Below, one piece after another: positions 62,955-64,000 of a stretch of 64,000 nt of DNA. Each line of letters starts with the position of its first letter. Within the stretch, counting starts at the first letter, position 1. This DNA is from Candidatus Brocadia pituitae (GTDB lineage Bacteria > Planctomycetota > Brocadiia > Brocadiales > Brocadiaceae). A program made the position numbers and the translations under genes. The notes beneath the pieces are model-generated. The model saw nothing but the letters and a program-made list of their open reading frames with translations. It was not told the origin of the DNA and made no database searches. Location: NCBI GenBank assembly GCA_017347445.1, contig AP021856.1, positions 1,558,613 through 1,622,612 on the forward strand. The letters run 5' to 3'.

Positions 62955-64000
62955 TTATGTATTGCGTGAGGCATTGTTACCAGCCTTTCTGGTGATGGTA
63001 TCTGTTTTCCCTTTTGGTTTTTGTTGGGTCGACAGGTTCACATGCTTTATCCCGTCGGGCCGCCAGGATGGGGAGATGACACCTTTGTGATGATACCGCT
63101 CGGTTAACGTACCCCAAGTGATGCAAAAATCGCCGTACCGGTCATTGATCTCGTCCATAGCGCGTGTGGCGGACTGTTTGTCCCTGTCCGAGCGGAAAAG
63201 CGATATCTGGGCAAGATGCTTTGTGAGATTACTGACACTGATGCCTACCAACCGGACCGGTTGCCGGAGTCGCCCGGCAGAGAATATCTCCCGTGCAACG
63301 AGAAAGATGTCGATGCTGTGGCTCATATACATCCCCACGGTATTACGCTTTGTAACGGTATGGAAGTCGTGATACCGGAGGGTAAGGGCGACCGTCCTCC
63401 CTGCGTATCCGCCACGACGCAATCGTCGTCCCACCATTTCAGACAACTGGAGGATATGCCGTTCCAGCGTCTCCGTATCGCTTACATCTTTATCAAGGGT
63501 CATACTATGGCCAACCGATTTTGCATCGGGTTCCTGTCCGGCGGGAATAACGGGACTCGTGTCGATACCCTGTGCCATAAGCTTGAATCGTTCACCAATG
63601 ATGCCAAACCTGCTCCTTAATGCATGGATGGAAGCCCGTTTCAGTTCACCACAGGTTGTAATACCCATGTCAGTCAGATGTTTTTCCATGCGTGCGCCTA
63701 TGCCGCAGAGTGCTTTTGCGGGCAAGGATTCCATCAACTGCTCAACATCTTCCTGCTGAATGATGACGAGGCCGTCCGGTTTTTTCATGTCGCTGCCCAG
63801 TTTTGCAAGGAGCTTATTGGGTGCTATTCCAACAGAGCAGGTGAGTCTGCTGAAATGCCTGCGAATGTCTTCCTTGATACGGTGAGCAATGGTCACGGCG
63901 CTTTCAAAGAGGGGTATCGAGCCGGTAATATCCAGAAATGCCTCATCGATGGAATAGACCTCGACGATAGGGGTGTATTGCTGGTATATCCCGACGAGCC
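62955..64000 (-). CDS. dinB: Y-family DNA polymerase IV (5' end beyond window)
   Basis: The frame is open through the right edge, so the N-terminus is missing. The visible part has YSIDEAFLDITG with the catalytic Asp-Glu pair, SVGIAPNKLLAKLGSDMKKPDG (finger/palm region), GIGARMEKHLTDMGITTCGEL (HhH-like thumb) and the little-finger region (SVGHSMTLDKDV, YAGRTVALTLRYHDFHTVTK). It is an error-prone polymerase that bypasses lesions. The GTG at 63894-63896 opens a shorter frame but lies inside the palm domain. The C-terminus ends with a basic tail without an obvious clamp-binding motif. The 130-bp gap to the SIR2 remnant shows no clear promoter. Confidence 0.92.
   Translation of the reverse strand, partial: LVGIYQQYTPIVEVYSIDEAFLDITGSIPLFESAVTIAHRIKEDIRRHFSRLTCSVGIAPNKLLAKLGSDMKKPDGLVIIQQEDVEQLMESLPAKALCGIGARMEKHLTDMGITTCGELKRASIHALRSRFGIIGERFKLMAQGIDTSPVIPAGQEPDAKSVGHSMTLDKDVSDTETLERHILQLSEMVGRRLRRGGYAGRTVALTLRYHDFHTVTKRNTVGMYMSHSIDIFLVAREIFSAGRLRQPVRLVGISVSNLTKHLAQISLFRSDRDKQSATRAMDEINDRYGDFCITWGTLTERYHHKGVISPSWRPDGIKHVNLSTQQKPKGKTDTITRKAGNNASRNT

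Noticed and set aside
62613-62969. 118-residue ORF across the end of the SIR2 remnant
   Set aside because: The frame that joins with the SIR2 gene (to 62824) is better supported; this one is a shadow in an adjacent frame.
62880-62970. Possible integron attC-like site (CAACTTGGGCGTTATG) after the SIR2 remnant
   Set aside because: Only one half resembles a core site; the matching RYYYAAC half and the paired inner sites are not found, and no integrase is near.
1-64000. tRNA, rRNA or CRISPR arrays
   Set aside because: No rRNA sequence, cloverleaf-like tRNA gene or regularly spaced repeat array was recognised. The repeats seen are palindromic or dispersed rather than regularly spaced.

Overview
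The window looks like a chromosome segment of a Gram-negative bacterium of moderate G+C content. It carries an ADP-heptose (LPS core) gene trio, lipoproteins, an OmpA-type protein and a prepilin peptidase. My best guess is a planctomycete of the anammox type (Brocadiales), based on the mix of large coiled-coil membrane proteins, archaeal-flavoured genes (Rnl3-type RNA ligase with its PIN partner, DUF763) and the many insertion sequences. No single gene proves this. No rRNA, tRNA or CRISPR array was seen.

Layout. 1-3.2 kb: end of a receiver-XRE regulator, then hldE-gmhA-gmhB. 3.2-6.1 kb: an IS4 element with a 9-bp target duplication and an IS630 element that splits an HNH-like ORF. 6-9.9 kb: a signalling cluster with an ethylene-receptor-like hybrid kinase, a receiver-kinase, a receiver-membrane protein and decayed duplicates of their domains. 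10-22 kb: MntA/HepT, CutA, TPR lipoprotein, PilZ-like protein, PlsC, BioF, a flavoprotein, RNA ligase plus PIN partner, and a GlmU-family protein, with IS3 and IS200/IS605 remnants between. 22-25.5 kb: a hotdog-domain protein, an IS1380 remnant and a decayed BKACE (DUF849) gene. 25.5-50.4 kb is mostly ordinary core genome: clpX, a TPR metallopeptidase, a 1153-residue coiled-coil membrane protein, a Tat-type AmrS-like radical SAM protein, MOSC, DUF763, topA, a SurA/PpiD-like foldase, ribF, an EF-G paralogue, hisA, hisH, an OmpA lipoprotein, prepilin peptidase, a SUMF1-like protein and cysH. 50.4-64 kb is accessory: aldo/keto reductase, IS66 and ISAzo13 remnants, DUF362, moeB, rhodanese, an IS256 copy with a frameshift, a ParE-type toxin-antitoxin pair plus a HepT-like gene, and a SIR2-like gene broken by two different IS elements. 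A dinB-type polymerase runs off the right edge.

The most informative signals are these. (1) A histidine kinase whose N-terminal domain has the Asp, Cys and His of plant ethylene receptors at exactly conserved spacing. (2) A 614-codon SIR2-like gene whose reading frame is restored exactly when an IS630 (TA duplication) and an IS3 element (ATT duplication) are removed in silico. (3) A second IS630 copy that splits an HNH-like ORF in the same reversible way. (4) Several families of palindromic or dispersed repeats: a MITE-like element with 27-bp arms, nested palindromes, and a repeat of about 280 bp in three copies that keeps a short minus-strand reading frame.
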